Assembly: GCF_014695975.1 (NCBI RefSeq) | Contig: NZ_JACJPI010000074.1 | Span: forward strand, 124,001 to 188,000 | DNA length: 64,000 nt | Origin: Leptolyngbya sp. FACHB-321 | Lineage (GTDB): Bacteria; Cyanobacteriota; Cyanobacteriia; Leptolyngbyales; Leptolyngbyaceae | Direction: 5' to 3' | In this document: positions 25,801 to 34,284 of the stretch, piece after piece | Layout of the letters: each line of letters begins with the position of its first letter | How positions within the stretch are numbered: position 1 is the first letter of the stretch | Position numbers and translations under genes: made by a program | Notes under the pieces: model-generated | The model's input: only the letters and a program-made list of their open reading frames with translations | Database searches by the model: none | Told to the model about the DNA's origin: nothing

Positions 25801-28702
25801 CAGTGGCGACGGTTTTGTACTCGACCTGATCTTGCTGAGTGCGGCTGCCTTCCACCAGTTTCGACACGCGGCTGTAGTTCATCTGCTGGAGTTCCAGATG
25901 CACTTTTTGATTCAACACTGGCGCACCTGCGGGGTCGGTAACGATGACTTTGACAGGGAAATCCTGCCCTGCGGTCGCTACAAAATCGCTTTGCAGCCCA
26001 ATGAATTTGTCTGTCGGTAATGCCAGAAAGGTCTTGGAGTCAGAAACCGAGAGGTTTGACACATCCGATACCTGGGCATCAACGCGATACGCCATCGGGT
26101 AGGGCAACTCTTTTTCAACCGTGACGGTCTGACTGCTATCCCCGTTTTGACTCAACACTTGATTGGTTTGCAGTACGTCGCTGGTGACGGTGGGCGCTTC
26201 TTCGGGCCAGAACCACTGCCGCCCAAAGGCAAAGCCATCCCAGCCCTTGGGTACGAACTCTGCTTGCTTGCGGGTGACATAGTAATTAACCTTGCCGCCC
26301 TCTACAGGCGAGCCAAAGAGGTAGTTGCTCTGGGTCTTGGCGGTGATGGTTTGACCAACGGTGGCGATCGCATCAAAGTTTTGAGTTTCGGCTGGTGAGT
26401 TTTGCGTTGCATTTGATGGCTCAACAGGTTTACTACCTTCTAACGTCAACGCCACTTTGAAGTTAGGTGGCTTAAATTCGGCAACGCGGAATTCGCCTGT
26501 AATTTCAACGCCACGATCGTTTTTGGCAAGAATCGCATAGTAACCAAGGGGCTGGTTTTTGGCGACTGTCCACTCCTTAGAAAACGTGCCGAATTCATTG
26601 GTCGTCTGAGTGCCCAGGCTGGTTTCCTGTCCGTTGGAGTCCCGCAGTGTGAGGGTATAGCGGGCGTTTTTGTCTTGCTTTAAAGCACCGTTTTGCAGGT
26701 AGTAGGCGGCTCCGGTAAACCAGGCAGTTTCACCCGGTTGATAGAGATTGCGATCGGAGAAAACTACACCCCGTGACTCAGGGGCGCTGCCCTGCCAGCC
26801 AGCATCAATCCCGTACCCATAGGCACCGCTATATTCCGTCGTGCGGGTAAACGCCCAGTCCTTGCCTTCTTGCGCCACAACTAGCAGGTTAGGTGCATTG
26901 GCAAAGCGTCCGGCTCCACCCATGCAGGTTTGTAAGGTTGAGCGATCGAGCAATAAGGTGCCGGTCTTGTCGGTTTTGCCAGTTGCACAGGCGCTTGGAG
27001 TGGGCTGGTCTTTCGCCTCCAGTTTCGATTGATAAACTTGCACAGCGGCATTTGCAACAGCCGATCCGTCTGAGAGATGGCTGACTCGCACCATGCCCGA
27101 TTCAGGGAACCATTGGGCAAATACGCCCAAATTGGTCAACTGCACCAAGCCATAGGTGGTCGGTTCGCGCCACTTTTGCTGTTTGCCGTCTTGATATTGA
27201 TTAGTGCGTGCCTGAACGCCATAGGCCAGCATCCCAGTAGTGCTGCCCAATTGTTGTTGCAGCGGTATAGTTGTGTCGATCGCCTGATTCTTTTGCCCCT
27301 TCAAGGACGCACGTTTCCACGCAGAGGGACTGGGCAACAGGCTGCCACCATTGGCGTTGGGGTAGGCAGAGTCGGTATAGACCAGATCCGTCGGCTGGAC
27401 GATCGCAAAGGCAGCTTTGTAACTGGGAAGATTAACCGTTGAGAGATTTAGTTGAAGATTCTTGCCTGTCGGGAAAATATTTAGCCCAGAGGGTGCCCAC
27501 AGGTCAGCCCCAACATCGCCAGTTTGGTAGTCTACCGTCATTGGCTTGCCGAGGGTTTGCCCAAATTTATCCTTTAGGTCAGCACCCAGTTTGATCGTGT
27601 ATTTGGTCGCTGGCTCCAGTGCCCAGGGATTAAGGTTGACCAGACGCTCGCCCTCGTAGACCCGCACTAGGGGCACATCTTTTTTCGGGGGCGGTTCAAC
27701 GGAAATGTTGGCGATCGCGGCTTCTGCATCTAGTTCGTTATTGAACTCCAACTGACCACTGCCATTGACAAAGCGTCCCGTTGTCCCGCCTGCATCGGGT
27801 TGCCCGTAGTAGTTTAGTTTCTGAAATGCTAGCGGTGCGTAGGTTTCCACCTGGCTAGCAAACATACTCTCGCTAGCCAGATTGCCTTTTGCTGCCGCTA
27901 ATCCTGGCGTGATTTCCAGACGATAACGAGTGGCTTTGGCAAGTGCTTGCTGGGGTTCCAGTGTATAAATCCAGTCGCGGGCGGAGGGATCAAATTGCGC
28001 ATCGGGTGTACTTTCGGGGTACTGCTCCTTTGACTGTTCTTCACTCTTCTCCAACGCCGCATTCATCGTTACGCCCTTGTTCGCCTTTGGCTCGTTGGCT
28101 GGAACCAACTTGACGCGCTCTTTCAGCGATGCCAGATTTAGCTCAACGTTGGAGGTAAATTTGAGGACAGGCTTGAGATCTAGTGGTCTTGCTGCCTCTG
28201 CCGCCTCTCCGGGAACAGACATCCCGGGCAAGTTAGATAATTTAATGGCTTCAGTATTGAATGTCCAGGCAAGATCCTGATCTAGTCGATGATTTTTTAG
28301 ATCTGCCAACCCAGCTTTAAGCTTGACTTGAACACGAGTCGCTTTTGGTATTGCCTGATCACCCTGGAAGCCAACCATGCGAGGGGTAAGAAAACGAAAC
28401 GTTCCCGGCAGCGGTGGCACAACCTCAAATTTCTTCAGCAGTTCCTGTGACCCGTTCTCCAGGTTTTCCAGTGGAATGATTGGTTCCTTAAAGCGAATGC
28501 GGATCTGTGCGGTTGTAGCAGCGTCTCCGAGCGGGCTAATCTGCTCAATCCAGTCTGGCAATTTAGGCACTGGTAAGGCGGCAACCAATGGCTGCGGGCT
28601 GGTATTGGAGGTGATGTTGGCGAAGCTACAGCCTTTGATGGTAAGGGCAACGCATAGAGCCAGCAAAACAAACCAGGGCTTAACGCCACTGCCACTTCTC
28701 AT
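22886..28702 (-). CDS. Bacterial alpha-2-macroglobulin family lipoprotein
   Basis: The 1938-residue product looks like a periplasmic protease-trapping macroglobulin (YfhM/YfaS group). The N-terminus is a lipoprotein signal ending in TIKGC, though Lys at -2 is unusual. Macroglobulin-type beta domains follow (FSDRNLYQPGETAWFTG is the MG1-like marker, then FRVAEFKPPNFKV). The centre contains MVVNEAVLQLTGYRPPDLV and LPDDLTTWRVMAVATDE. In the expected thioester position (about residue 1450) the sequence reads DETNLPFLEPAASQ: the CxEQ thioester is absent, so covalent trapping is not expected. ATG 28702 is chosen because GGAG sits 7 bases upstream. No PbpC gene is adjacent. Confidence 0.9.
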   Translation of the reverse strand: MRSGSGVKPWFVLLALCVALTIKGCSFANITSNTSPQPLVAALPVPKLPDWIEQISPLGDAATTAQIRIRFKEPIIPLENLENGSQELLKKFEVVPPLPGTFRFLTPRMVGFQGDQAIPKATRVQVKLKAGLADLKNHRLDQDLAWTFNTEAIKLSNLPGMSVPGEAAEAARPLDLKPVLKFTSNVELNLASLKERVKLVPANEPKANKGVTMNAALEKSEEQSKEQYPESTPDAQFDPSARDWIYTLEPQQALAKATRYRLEITPGLAAAKGNLASESMFASQVETYAPLAFQKLNYYGQPDAGGTTGRFVNGSGQLEFNNELDAEAAIANISVEPPPKKDVPLVRVYEGERLVNLNPWALEPATKYTIKLGADLKDKFGQTLGKPMTVDYQTGDVGADLWAPSGLNIFPTGKNLQLNLSTVNLPSYKAAFAIVQPTDLVYTDSAYPNANGGSLLPSPSAWKRASLKGQKNQAIDTTIPLQQQLGSTTGMLAYGVQARTNQYQDGKQQKWREPTTYGLVQLTNLGVFAQWFPESGMVRVSHLSDGSAVANAAVQVYQSKLEAKDQPTPSACATGKTDKTGTLLLDRSTLQTCMGGAGRFANAPNLLVVAQEGKDWAFTRTTEYSGAYGYGIDAGWQGSAPESRGVVFSDRNLYQPGETAWFTGAAYYLQNGALKQDKNARYTLTLRDSNGQETSLGTQTTNEFGTFSKEWTVAKNQPLGYYAILAKNDRGVEITGEFRVAEFKPPNFKVALTLEGSKPVEPSNATQNSPAETQNFDAIATVGQTITAKTQSNYLFGSPVEGGKVNYYVTRKQAEFVPKGWDGFAFGRQWFWPEEAPTVTSDVLQTNQVLSQNGDSSQTVTVEKELPYPMAYRVDAQVSDVSNLSVSDSKTFLALPTDKFIGLQSDFVATAGQDFPVKVIVTDPAGAPVLNQKVHLELQQMNYSRVSKLVEGSRTQQDQVEYKTVATADIQSDVSPKGATLKPTTAGAYRLQATFAGSNVVSATEVQLWATGDAAAWGNRYRNNRLEIKLDKKQYQVGETATALIQSPYADGELYFAVVRHNTLYKTLTKVQGGAPKVQFQVTPEMLPNAAIEAVLVRQGKPLEQVEPGSLDQLVRIGFAPFETSLAPQYLKVEATVAPSLQPGDEQTVQVRVSAQDQPAKGQVTLMVVNEAVLQLTGYRPPDLVKTVYAEQPVSVRLSDNRPDVVLQPQASPLQKGWGYGGGSSAGAGNTRIRTNFKALAYYNGSVKTDAIGNAIVKFKLPDDLTTWRVMAVATDENMHFGNGDATFVTTKPLLANPLLPQFARPGDRFQAGVSVTNNTGQNGNLSVNGTVTEPLKLDNSGQQQAQVEAGTKAYRFPVVVQSAGEAMVKFTTQLGSATDVFELPLDVKPLDVTEQVVEAGTTTDRATIPLNVDKNVAPDAGGLDISLASSLIPTLVAPARQVLDETNLPFLEPAASQLAIAANLQTLTQTYGQTFASFNPTQQATQALDRLQTLQKPDGGFAAYPGQETSDPFITPHAAQAIALADRAFSKTDSSPLTPSPSLLSPLTAYLKKLLADPGQYDFCKQALCKNQVRLETLIALADLGDRRNDFLADLYSQRSQFDPVSQIKLARYLSQFPDWQQEATTMVNQLQETIYQTGRNATVNLPSNWRWLNSPTTAQAQALRLFVAQKAKAEDTDRLLQGLLSQRRNGTWQSTHDNAEALTALVAYSQLQPTPPTFEATAALAGKPIATAKFSGYRTPSTTEKVEMAALPRDRNDLILTKTGQGTLHYLVAYRYRLQGNQPGKLNGLRITRTIRPANEDKVVYKTGLYAPEPLTVPVGQVYDIGLEIIADHSVDHVVVTDPLPAGFEAVDDSFQTTTPYFQSQGDSWQLAYQTIYHDRVVAFGDKLDPGVYTLHYLVRSVTPGTFVYPGAEAHLQYAPEEFGRSASSSLVVTEK
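24055..24112 (-). repeat. GAGGGGAGAGGAGTGAGG-type repeat in macroglobulin gene
   Basis: Iterated purine-rich strings on the plus strand give a Ser/Pro/Leu-rich insert (SSPLTPSPSLLSPLTAYL) in the helical thioester-type domain at about residue 1540. It is in frame and looks like another short-repeat invasion. Confidence 0.5.
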
Positions 28703-29003
28703 CACCATTCTCCCCGCTTCCCTACTCTATGAATGATCGCTGCTAACAAACAATTTGTTACCACAACCATTCCTACTCGCAAGGATAGGTCGATTCCGAT
28801 GTTGACTATAAATCTTTACGATTTGACAAGCTGGACGGTAGCAGGGACAGCAGTCAAAACGGTTGTTGGCTTGTCTTGTTTGAACACCAACCTACAGTTC
28901 ATCTAGCGTTACGAAAAGGCGAATCTCATCCTAGTTATTTATACTGATGAGTAGGGTGACTAGCTGATAGGACGTAACCAGCAATAAGTAGGAGTCACGT
29001 AAG
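28703..29003. other. Divergent intergenic region
   Basis: This spacer lies between the divergent macroglobulin and small secreted protein genes. It ends with an AGGAG ribosome site at about 28990 for the latter. I saw no hairpin or small gene. Confidence 0.4.
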
Positions 29004-29360
29004 ATGTTTCGTACTGCTCTGTCTTTAATTTGCGCGATCGCCATTGCAGCACCTACAGGGGTACTGGCTGGCGAACGGTATGAGCGTGGCTACTCCCGCG
29101 ATGGGGGCTACAATCGTGGCTACTCCCGCGATGGGGGCTACAACCGTCGAGTCATTCAACGAGTTTATACGCTTGATGGCTACGACCGTAATCGTTCCGT
29201 TCTTAGACGCGATCGCCGCAGTTGGGATCGTCGTGATTGGGAACGGGAACGCTACTTGCGTGATCGTCGTGACTACCGCGATTACGGCGATCGTCGTGAC
29301 TATAAGCGCGATCGGTACAGCCGTCCCAGCATTATTATCATTCCGCGCATCTCGTTCTAA
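29004..29360 (+). CDS. Small secreted Arg/Tyr/Asp-rich protein
   Basis: A 118-residue protein with a good signal peptide (MFRTALSLICAIAIAAPTGVLA, cleavage after Ala22). The mature part is dominated by Arg, Tyr, Asp and Gly, with two exact 10-residue repeats RGYSRDGGYN and then RDRRDYRDYGDRRDY-type sequence. It ends with the hydrophobic SIIIIPRISF. It is very basic and probably disordered; it could bind the cell envelope, nucleic acid or polysaccharide. I do not recognise a characterised family. AGGAG precedes the ATG by about 9 bases. Confidence 0.75.
   Translation: MFRTALSLICAIAIAAPTGVLAGERYERGYSRDGGYNRGYSRDGGYNRRVIQRVYTLDGYDRNRSVLRRDRRSWDRRDWERERYLRDRRDYRDYGDRRDYKRDRYSRPSIIIIPRISF
29085..29144 (+). 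repeat. 30-bp tandem repeat, two copies
   Basis: Two adjacent 30-base copies differ by one base at the end and encode the duplicated RGYSRDGGYN segment of the secreted protein. Confidence 0.9.
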
Positions 29361-29448
29361 GAAAAGCGTGATTGCTTCAAGTCGTGGCGTAGAGGTGCAG
29401 GCGCTTCCCTATGCTCTATGAAGAGATCAATGCTTACATCAGGGGCAA

Positions 29449-30183
29449 CTACTTTGATGGCGCAAGCGGTGGGCAGGTTTTGTATGCAGGCGATAGTTTG
29501 TCAAAGTTGCATTGGTAAATCGTGCTTTTCTGCCAGCTTGGCGGGATTTCTAGAAGGTCGCGGGTGCCTGTGATTCCTTGACCCACAAAGAGCAATAGTG
29601 CGACGCCGTTCAACACAATATGGGTAGTACGCCAGCGGTTTGCCCGATCCTGGTAGATGTCACGGACGATCGCCAGTGAAAAAATCATCAGCAACGCTGC
29701 TATTAACCCATAGTAAAAGTGAGACAAAAACCAGTATTTATCAAGACGATACACGCCATCCTGACAGCCGAGAACCACTAGTCCAATCCCGGTCAGAGTA
29801 GCGAAAACGCCACGCCAAAGCTTTTCTTGCGCGCGGTACAAAAAGACAAGTGAGGCGATCGTCGCAATATAGAAGAGCACAATCAAAATGACTTGCTGTG
29901 GTGCTTTAGCAAAACCCTCTTCCTTCTGGATTTGTTCAAAAATCGGGAATGTGATGCCAAGAAAGTAGATACCAACCACGGCACCTGTGAGCCAGCGACC
30001 GAGTTGAAGATGCTCTTGCCCAACTGCTGACGGGATTTTACTCTTGTTGTCTGCCTTCACTTCCAGGCGACGTGCCCGTGTCTGCCATGCCAGTCTTACA
30101 ACCATGCCAATCAGAGGAAACACGACTGTTACTGCGATCGCTGGATGCAGTAAAAGAACAATATCCTCAAAATTAAGATCCAT
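29449..30183 (-). CDS. DUF4079-type polytopic membrane protein
   Basis: This 244-residue protein has about six to seven hydrophobic spans, beginning with LLLHPAIAVTVVFPLIGMVV. It matches the cyanobacterial DUF4079 pattern, related in shape to cytochrome b561-like membrane proteins, with histidines in or near spans (HPAIAV, SHFYYG, THIVLNG). Its function is unknown; heme binding is possible but unproven. ATG at 30183 has GAGAG upstream; the longer frame from 30231 is less likely. It lies downstream of the ferritin-like gene on the same strand with a 334-base gap. Confidence 0.75.
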   Translation of the reverse strand: MDLNFEDIVLLLHPAIAVTVVFPLIGMVVRLAWQTRARRLEVKADNKSKIPSAVGQEHLQLGRWLTGAVVGIYFLGITFPIFEQIQKEEGFAKAPQQVILIVLFYIATIASLVFLYRAQEKLWRGVFATLTGIGLVVLGCQDGVYRLDKYWFLSHFYYGLIAALLMIFSLAIVRDIYQDRANRWRTTHIVLNGVALLLFVGQGITGTRDLLEIPPSWQKSTIYQCNFDKLSPAYKTCPPLAPSK

Positions 30184-30517
30184 ACTGCTTCTCTCAAGTT
30201 GAGCGTAGAACAGCTTGAGATGCAAAAGCATCCAAGAATGCTAGTAGATTATCAGGTCAAACTAAGAGTCTGCTGAGTTACAGCAAATTTTCAACGGGTA
30301 AGCCACTGTCTCTGACAGTACGTGAAGAGGTTAAAAAGTGAAGGGTGGAAAAGTTTGGCTTTTGCAAACGGAAATGCTTGTAAGCTGTGGCTTGCAGCAA
30401 TCCTCCAAAAAAGAGGGGTAAGCTTGCTTGCCTTAACTTCGAGTGCTAAGTACAACATTCAAAGCCCAAGCATTGCCGCATCCCCTTTACTAATTGCTCA
30501 AACGTCTAAGCTGCAAC

Positions 30518-31204
30518 TTATACCTTCAGTACCCAGTTACTGCGCGTATCAGCGCTGATAAAGGGAACAGGTATAACCGCCAGGTCAACCCCCAAGGCTT
30601 TGAAAGCAGAGCGAATCAAGGTCGCATGAGACGCTTCGACTGCTCCAATGCTGGCTCCGGCTGTGATGAGCGCTGGAGTTTTGAGTTTAGCTGCCTCTTG
30701 ACCATAGGCGATCGCCGCATCGGTTTCGAGCGCCAACGCTAACTTTGCAATGTTGACATCAGAGTCGAGTGCGCCCTCACCTGCCTTCAAATAAGACGAT
30801 AAATCGTACTGCTTTTGAGCTGCAACAGGAGTCCCACCCAATTGCTTGATGACGGTTACCAGAGTATCACGATGTTTTTGGTGGTCTGCCTGGTTCGCCA
30901 AGGCAACAGCCAGCACTGCTTTACCCACATCTGTACTGGTCAGCTTAGTTGCTGCAAAACTGTATGCCCAGATTGCTTGATGCTCATAAAACAGCGCTCC
31001 GTTTAGCACCTTAGCATCGTTGGCATTGTTCGCGTTTTTGGGTTTTTGGGCTGGGGCAGCATCAACCTGCTTCACTATTGCGGGAATGCTGATCGCGGTA
31101 GCAGCAGCACCGACAACAGCGCCTGTTCGTAGCAGATTGCGGCGCGACCAATGCTTGGCACGGCGGGCGCTTACGTCAGACAGCATCTCTCTTTCCTGAT
31201 CCAT
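30518..31204 (-). CDS. Tat-exported ferritin-like domain protein
   Basis: A 228-residue protein with a twin-arginine signal (SRRNLLRTG followed by a hydrophobic stretch ending in VDAAPA). The mature part is a four-helix ferritin-like bundle of the DUF4439 kind: NGALFYEHQAIWAY, DHQKHRDTLV, ETDAAIAYGQEA and VEASHATLIRSAF supply Glu and His residues suited to a dimetal site. It is predicted to fold in the cytoplasm and act in the periplasm or thylakoid lumen, perhaps in metal or oxidant handling. No operon partner is obvious. Confidence 0.85.
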   Translation of the reverse strand: MDQEREMLSDVSARRAKHWSRRNLLRTGAVVGAAATAISIPAIVKQVDAAPAQKPKNANNANDAKVLNGALFYEHQAIWAYSFAATKLTSTDVGKAVLAVALANQADHQKHRDTLVTVIKQLGGTPVAAQKQYDLSSYLKAGEGALDSDVNIAKLALALETDAAIAYGQEAAKLKTPALITAGASIGAVEASHATLIRSAFKALGVDLAVIPVPFISADTRSNWVLKV

Positions 31205-31603
31205 GTTGGTGTTCTCCCAAGTAGTGTACGAATCGGCTCACGTGCAACTCACGTCTGAACGTCTAACGGCAGCACCAACTTTGGTTGCAAACAAAGCGTT
31301 CACAACCAGAGCAATCGCCCTGACACTCAAATAATTCATCGCCGAACGGTGCTTAAACCCGTTTAGCCTGCTTCTTCAGAGCCAATAATGCACACGCAAT
31401 CTGCTTTGATAGATAACCAGATTGACGCATAAGCACTTGCATTCAAAAGGTGATACGCAATCCCTTTGAATTCGGATCTGTTACACACAAAACCGAACTT
31501 AGCTTTCGTTCTATAGGAGCTTTGATCAGGCTCTTGCTGCATTCAAAAACGAAGGTTCCGTAAGGCGGGAGGCTGGTTACTGCATCACGCTAGGCACACT
31601 GAA
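31205..31603. other. Intergenic between two minus-strand genes
   Basis: About 400 bases with no gene seen. An imperfect inverted repeat (ATTCAAAAGG ... CCCTTTGAAT, 31441-31471) could be a hairpin ending the prenyltransferase transcript or an operator of the ferritin-like gene. Nothing else was recognised. Confidence 0.4.
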
Positions 31604-32596
31604 TTAAGCCAATAAACACGCGATCGGAAACATCAAATACTCAAGGAAAAACAGCTTCCAGATAAATTGGTAATAAGAGCTGATAGATGATTGCGTAGTT
31701 AGATCGACTTGAGTGCTACGGAGCCACAGCAACCCCAACGCAACAAGATGAAAGACCACCAAAACTAAATGATTGCTGCCAGGAAGCCCTAATAGTCCTG
31801 CCAGAACCATGCCTAAGTAGCTGCTTGTAATGACCCAAAGCGCAAGACGAAAAACAGCCCCTTGCCCCAGACGCAGCGTAAAGGTCTTAATGTTGTACTG
31901 GCGATCGCCCTCCATGTCGGGAATATCTTTAAAGATGGCGATCGCAAACGTGAAAACCAGCACAAAAAGGGTCAGTGCCCAAACCGAGGGCAAAATCGGT
32001 AAGCGACCTTGAAAATGCAGAAAGAGTCCGAGATTGACGATCATCCCTCGCACTGTGAAAATGCAAAGCGAAGCCCAAACTGGAAACCGCTTGAGCCGGA
32101 TGGGTGGCAGCGAATAGGCAGTGCCAATCAACACGCTTATCCCCACCGTTGCCAGCAAAAACAGACCTTGTGAGAGTGCCAACAGCAGCGCTAATACACC
32201 CGCAATCGCCACAATAATGCTGCCCTGCCGACGCGAAAACTCTCCCGATGCTAGCGGCAGGTCTGGTTTGTTGATGCGATCGATCTCAATATCTTCAAGC
32301 TGGTTCAGTCCCACAATGTACACGTTGCCGCACAAACAGGCGAGCAGAGGCGGCAAAAGTACCGTTACAGCAGAAAAAAAGTCGGCAGGGACTAAGCTCG
32401 TTGCAGTGCCGAGCGCCGTGTCACTACCTGCAACAGCCAGCAAATACAGCCCGAGGACACTTAGACTAGTGCCGATAATAGTGTGTGGACGTGAAAACTT
32501 CCAGAACGCATACAGCCAGGGGGCATAGCGCTGAAGCAAACTATGCTTTTTAAACTGACGCGAGGTAAGAGAAGGTTTTGAGACAGTCCGGCTCAT
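31604..32596 (-). CDS. hpt: Homogentisate phytyltransferase
   Basis: The enzyme joins phytyl diphosphate to homogentisate, the committed step of tocopherol synthesis. It is a 330-residue membrane prenyltransferase of the UbiA superfamily with about eight spans. The two Mg-diphosphate motifs are visible: NQLEDIEIDRINKP and KDIPDMEGDRQYNIKTF, the second typical of homogentisate prenyltransferases. The opening YAFWKFSRPHTIIGT is also family-typical. ATG 32596 is chosen with AGGG upstream. It is transcribed alone. A solanesyl-type relative is less likely. Confidence 0.9.
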   Translation of the reverse strand: MSRTVSKPSLTSRQFKKHSLLQRYAPWLYAFWKFSRPHTIIGTSLSVLGLYLLAVAGSDTALGTATSLVPADFFSAVTVLLPPLLACLCGNVYIVGLNQLEDIEIDRINKPDLPLASGEFSRRQGSIIVAIAGVLALLLALSQGLFLLATVGISVLIGTAYSLPPIRLKRFPVWASLCIFTVRGMIVNLGLFLHFQGRLPILPSVWALTLFVLVFTFAIAIFKDIPDMEGDRQYNIKTFTLRLGQGAVFRLALWVITSSYLGMVLAGLLGLPGSNHLVLVVFHLVALGLLWLRSTQVDLTTQSSISSYYQFIWKLFFLEYLMFPIACLLA

Positions 32597-32736
32597 GTGT
32601 ACCCTTAAAAGAAGCAACTTTAAACTCTGGACTGTAGACGTTTCGTTACGCAAAGTCTAGTAGCTTCAGTCTGGTCATACTGGTAGCAGGCGTACAGCAC
32701 CATACGTACTGTTGGAGAACCTGCTGGCAGCCCGCG

Positions 32737-33131
32737 ATGCGCTTCCATCTTGACCCCCTACTTAGCTGCAATATCCCGGTCACAACAAGGGGTTATGAAA
32801 GCCAGTTGGTGCTAGCAGGCGGCACCTTTATCGACGGCAGCACCTCCAAATTTTCCGCTGATGTCTACTCCGAGAACCCTACGTTGTTTTTCGTCAGGGT
32901 GGCACTACTTGGACGTATGGAGCGATCGCCCTGGAAGCCACGATTGACGCGATCTAACTGTTGAGGGAGTGCAAAGAATTAGGCGAAATTGATGAACTAG
33001 AAGCATTACACCCAGTTAACAAATCCTACGTAAAGGGCACTATAGGAGAAATCATACTGCGCTCAGTAACACTACACGGAATCAGTCCTGATAATAGAAA
33101 CCCTTCAGTGTTATACGGAAAAAACCATTAG
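32737..33131 (+). pseudogene. Decayed C-terminal fragment of methionine gamma-lyase (YnbB/Alr) family
   Basis: Residues GYESQLVLAGGTFIDGSTS in one frame and YVVFRQGGTTWTYGAIALEA in another match, from memory, the C-terminal end of the PLP-dependent methionine gamma-lyase/aluminium-resistance family (GTFIxGxSxELSADGPxRxPYVxYxQGG). The expected ADGPxREPY is garbled at about 32865-32885, where the frame shifts. A TAA at 32955 then interrupts a segment where Gln (CAA) would fit. The second frame reopens after the TAA and runs to 33131 with sequence I do not recognise. Nothing of the PLP-binding N-terminal two thirds is seen. Confidence 0.6.
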
Positions 33132-33260
33132 CCGCTGATTCCAATTGTACAGCGAGGTTCTGATAACCTTCTTGGTCAAGTTCTTTTGGAAGAAGCCCGA
33201 TGTATCAACAGTTAGGGTTGCAGCTAAAGTGCTGAATCTGTTCTCAACTGAGGTTAAACG

Positions 33261-33968
33261 ATGAAATCAGTCGATCCAATGAAACTAGTTAAATATACTT
33301 TCCTGGCAACTGGTATTGGTATGCTAGCAGGCACAGTCTTTCTATACTTAAATACTAGTGCGTTCCTCAAAAATGCCATAAAAGCAGAAGGAACGGTGAT
33401 AGAGCTGATACCATCTTACTCGGATGGCTCCACGACATATCGACCAGCCGTACGTTTTATTAACCAACAAGGTAAAGAAATCAAGTTTGCATCGTCGTCA
33501 AGCTCTAACCCACCAAGTTACTCAGAGGGTCAAACGGTAGAGATTCTTTATCGACCAGAAGAGCCACAGAAAGCAGAGATTAATAGCTTTTTTTCACTAT
33601 GGGGTGCTCCGACCATTTTGGGCGGTTTAGGTAGTGCTTTCTTCACAGTTGGTGCTGTTCTCCTCGCTGTGCCTAAGCTTAAAGGACGTGAAGAAAAATA
33701 TTTGAAACAGCAAGGAACCCCCATTGAGGCTGAATTTCAGAGTGTAGAGATCAACACTATGCTGTCAGTGAATGACAGGCATCCTTTCCAGGTCATAACG
33801 CAGTGGAAGAACCCGTCTACTTCGGAAATACATGTCTTTGAAAGCGGCAATATATGGTACGACCCATCAGAATTTATTACAAACCAGAAAATTACGGTCT
33901 ACATCGAGAAAGAAAATCCTAATAAATACTGGGTTGATCTTTCGTTTCTTCCCAGGATGGCTGAATAA
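33261..33968 (+). CDS. DUF3592-type membrane protein
   Basis: A 235-residue protein with two membrane spans (about 12-32 and 115-137). The loop between them and the C-terminal part are beta-rich repeats typical of DUF3592: TYRPAVRFINQQGKEIKF with VEILYRPEEP, then FQVITQWKNP with VYIEKENPNKYWVDLSFLP. Function is unknown; the family often sits near secretion or immunity genes, but nothing here supports that. Base composition is more AT-rich than the neighbours, which may hint at recent acquisition. Confidence 0.8.
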   Translation: MKSVDPMKLVKYTFLATGIGMLAGTVFLYLNTSAFLKNAIKAEGTVIELIPSYSDGSTTYRPAVRFINQQGKEIKFASSSSSNPPSYSEGQTVEILYRPEEPQKAEINSFFSLWGAPTILGGLGSAFFTVGAVLLAVPKLKGREEKYLKQQGTPIEAEFQSVEINTMLSVNDRHPFQVITQWKNPSTSEIHVFESGNIWYDPSEFITNQKITVYIEKENPNKYWVDLSFLPRMAE

Positions 33969-34284
33969 TAAGCCACACAGTGAGTTAGCTAATAAAAACA
34001 CTAGAGTGATCGCCTTCTGCATAGCGATCGCTCTAGAAGCCGCGATCCAATATGCATAGGTAAATAGAGCATTCTATATAAGGGGTGATCGTGCTGCATC
34101 TGTACTGCAATGTTTAAGAAAGCTGCCGAAAAGTGGATACTATACGAAAACTTTTAGATCATCGTTTCAGAAAGTATTTATTCCGCAGCTTTCAGGTATA
34201 AATGCCGAGAAATAAGGGTTCTATTGGAAATTTTAGTAAAACAAACTTTTGTATATAGCCAAACTATGAAGTGTTTCTAATTGG
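33969..34284. other. Convergent intergenic, nothing firm
   Basis: An AT-rich spacer between convergent genes. A short string encoding AIALEAA around 34020-34045 recalls the lyase remnant upstream but is too short to call. No clear terminator was found. Confidence 0.35.

Noticed and set aside
29044-29421. Second frame through the secreted Arg/Tyr protein gene
   Set aside because: Ala/Val/Thr-rich shadow of the GC-rich repeats; the other frame has the ribosome site and signal peptide.
34010-34059. AIALEAA-like string resembling the lyase remnant
   Set aside because: Only about seven residues match, and HIP1 octamers (GCGATCGC) by themselves encode AIA, so chance is likely.
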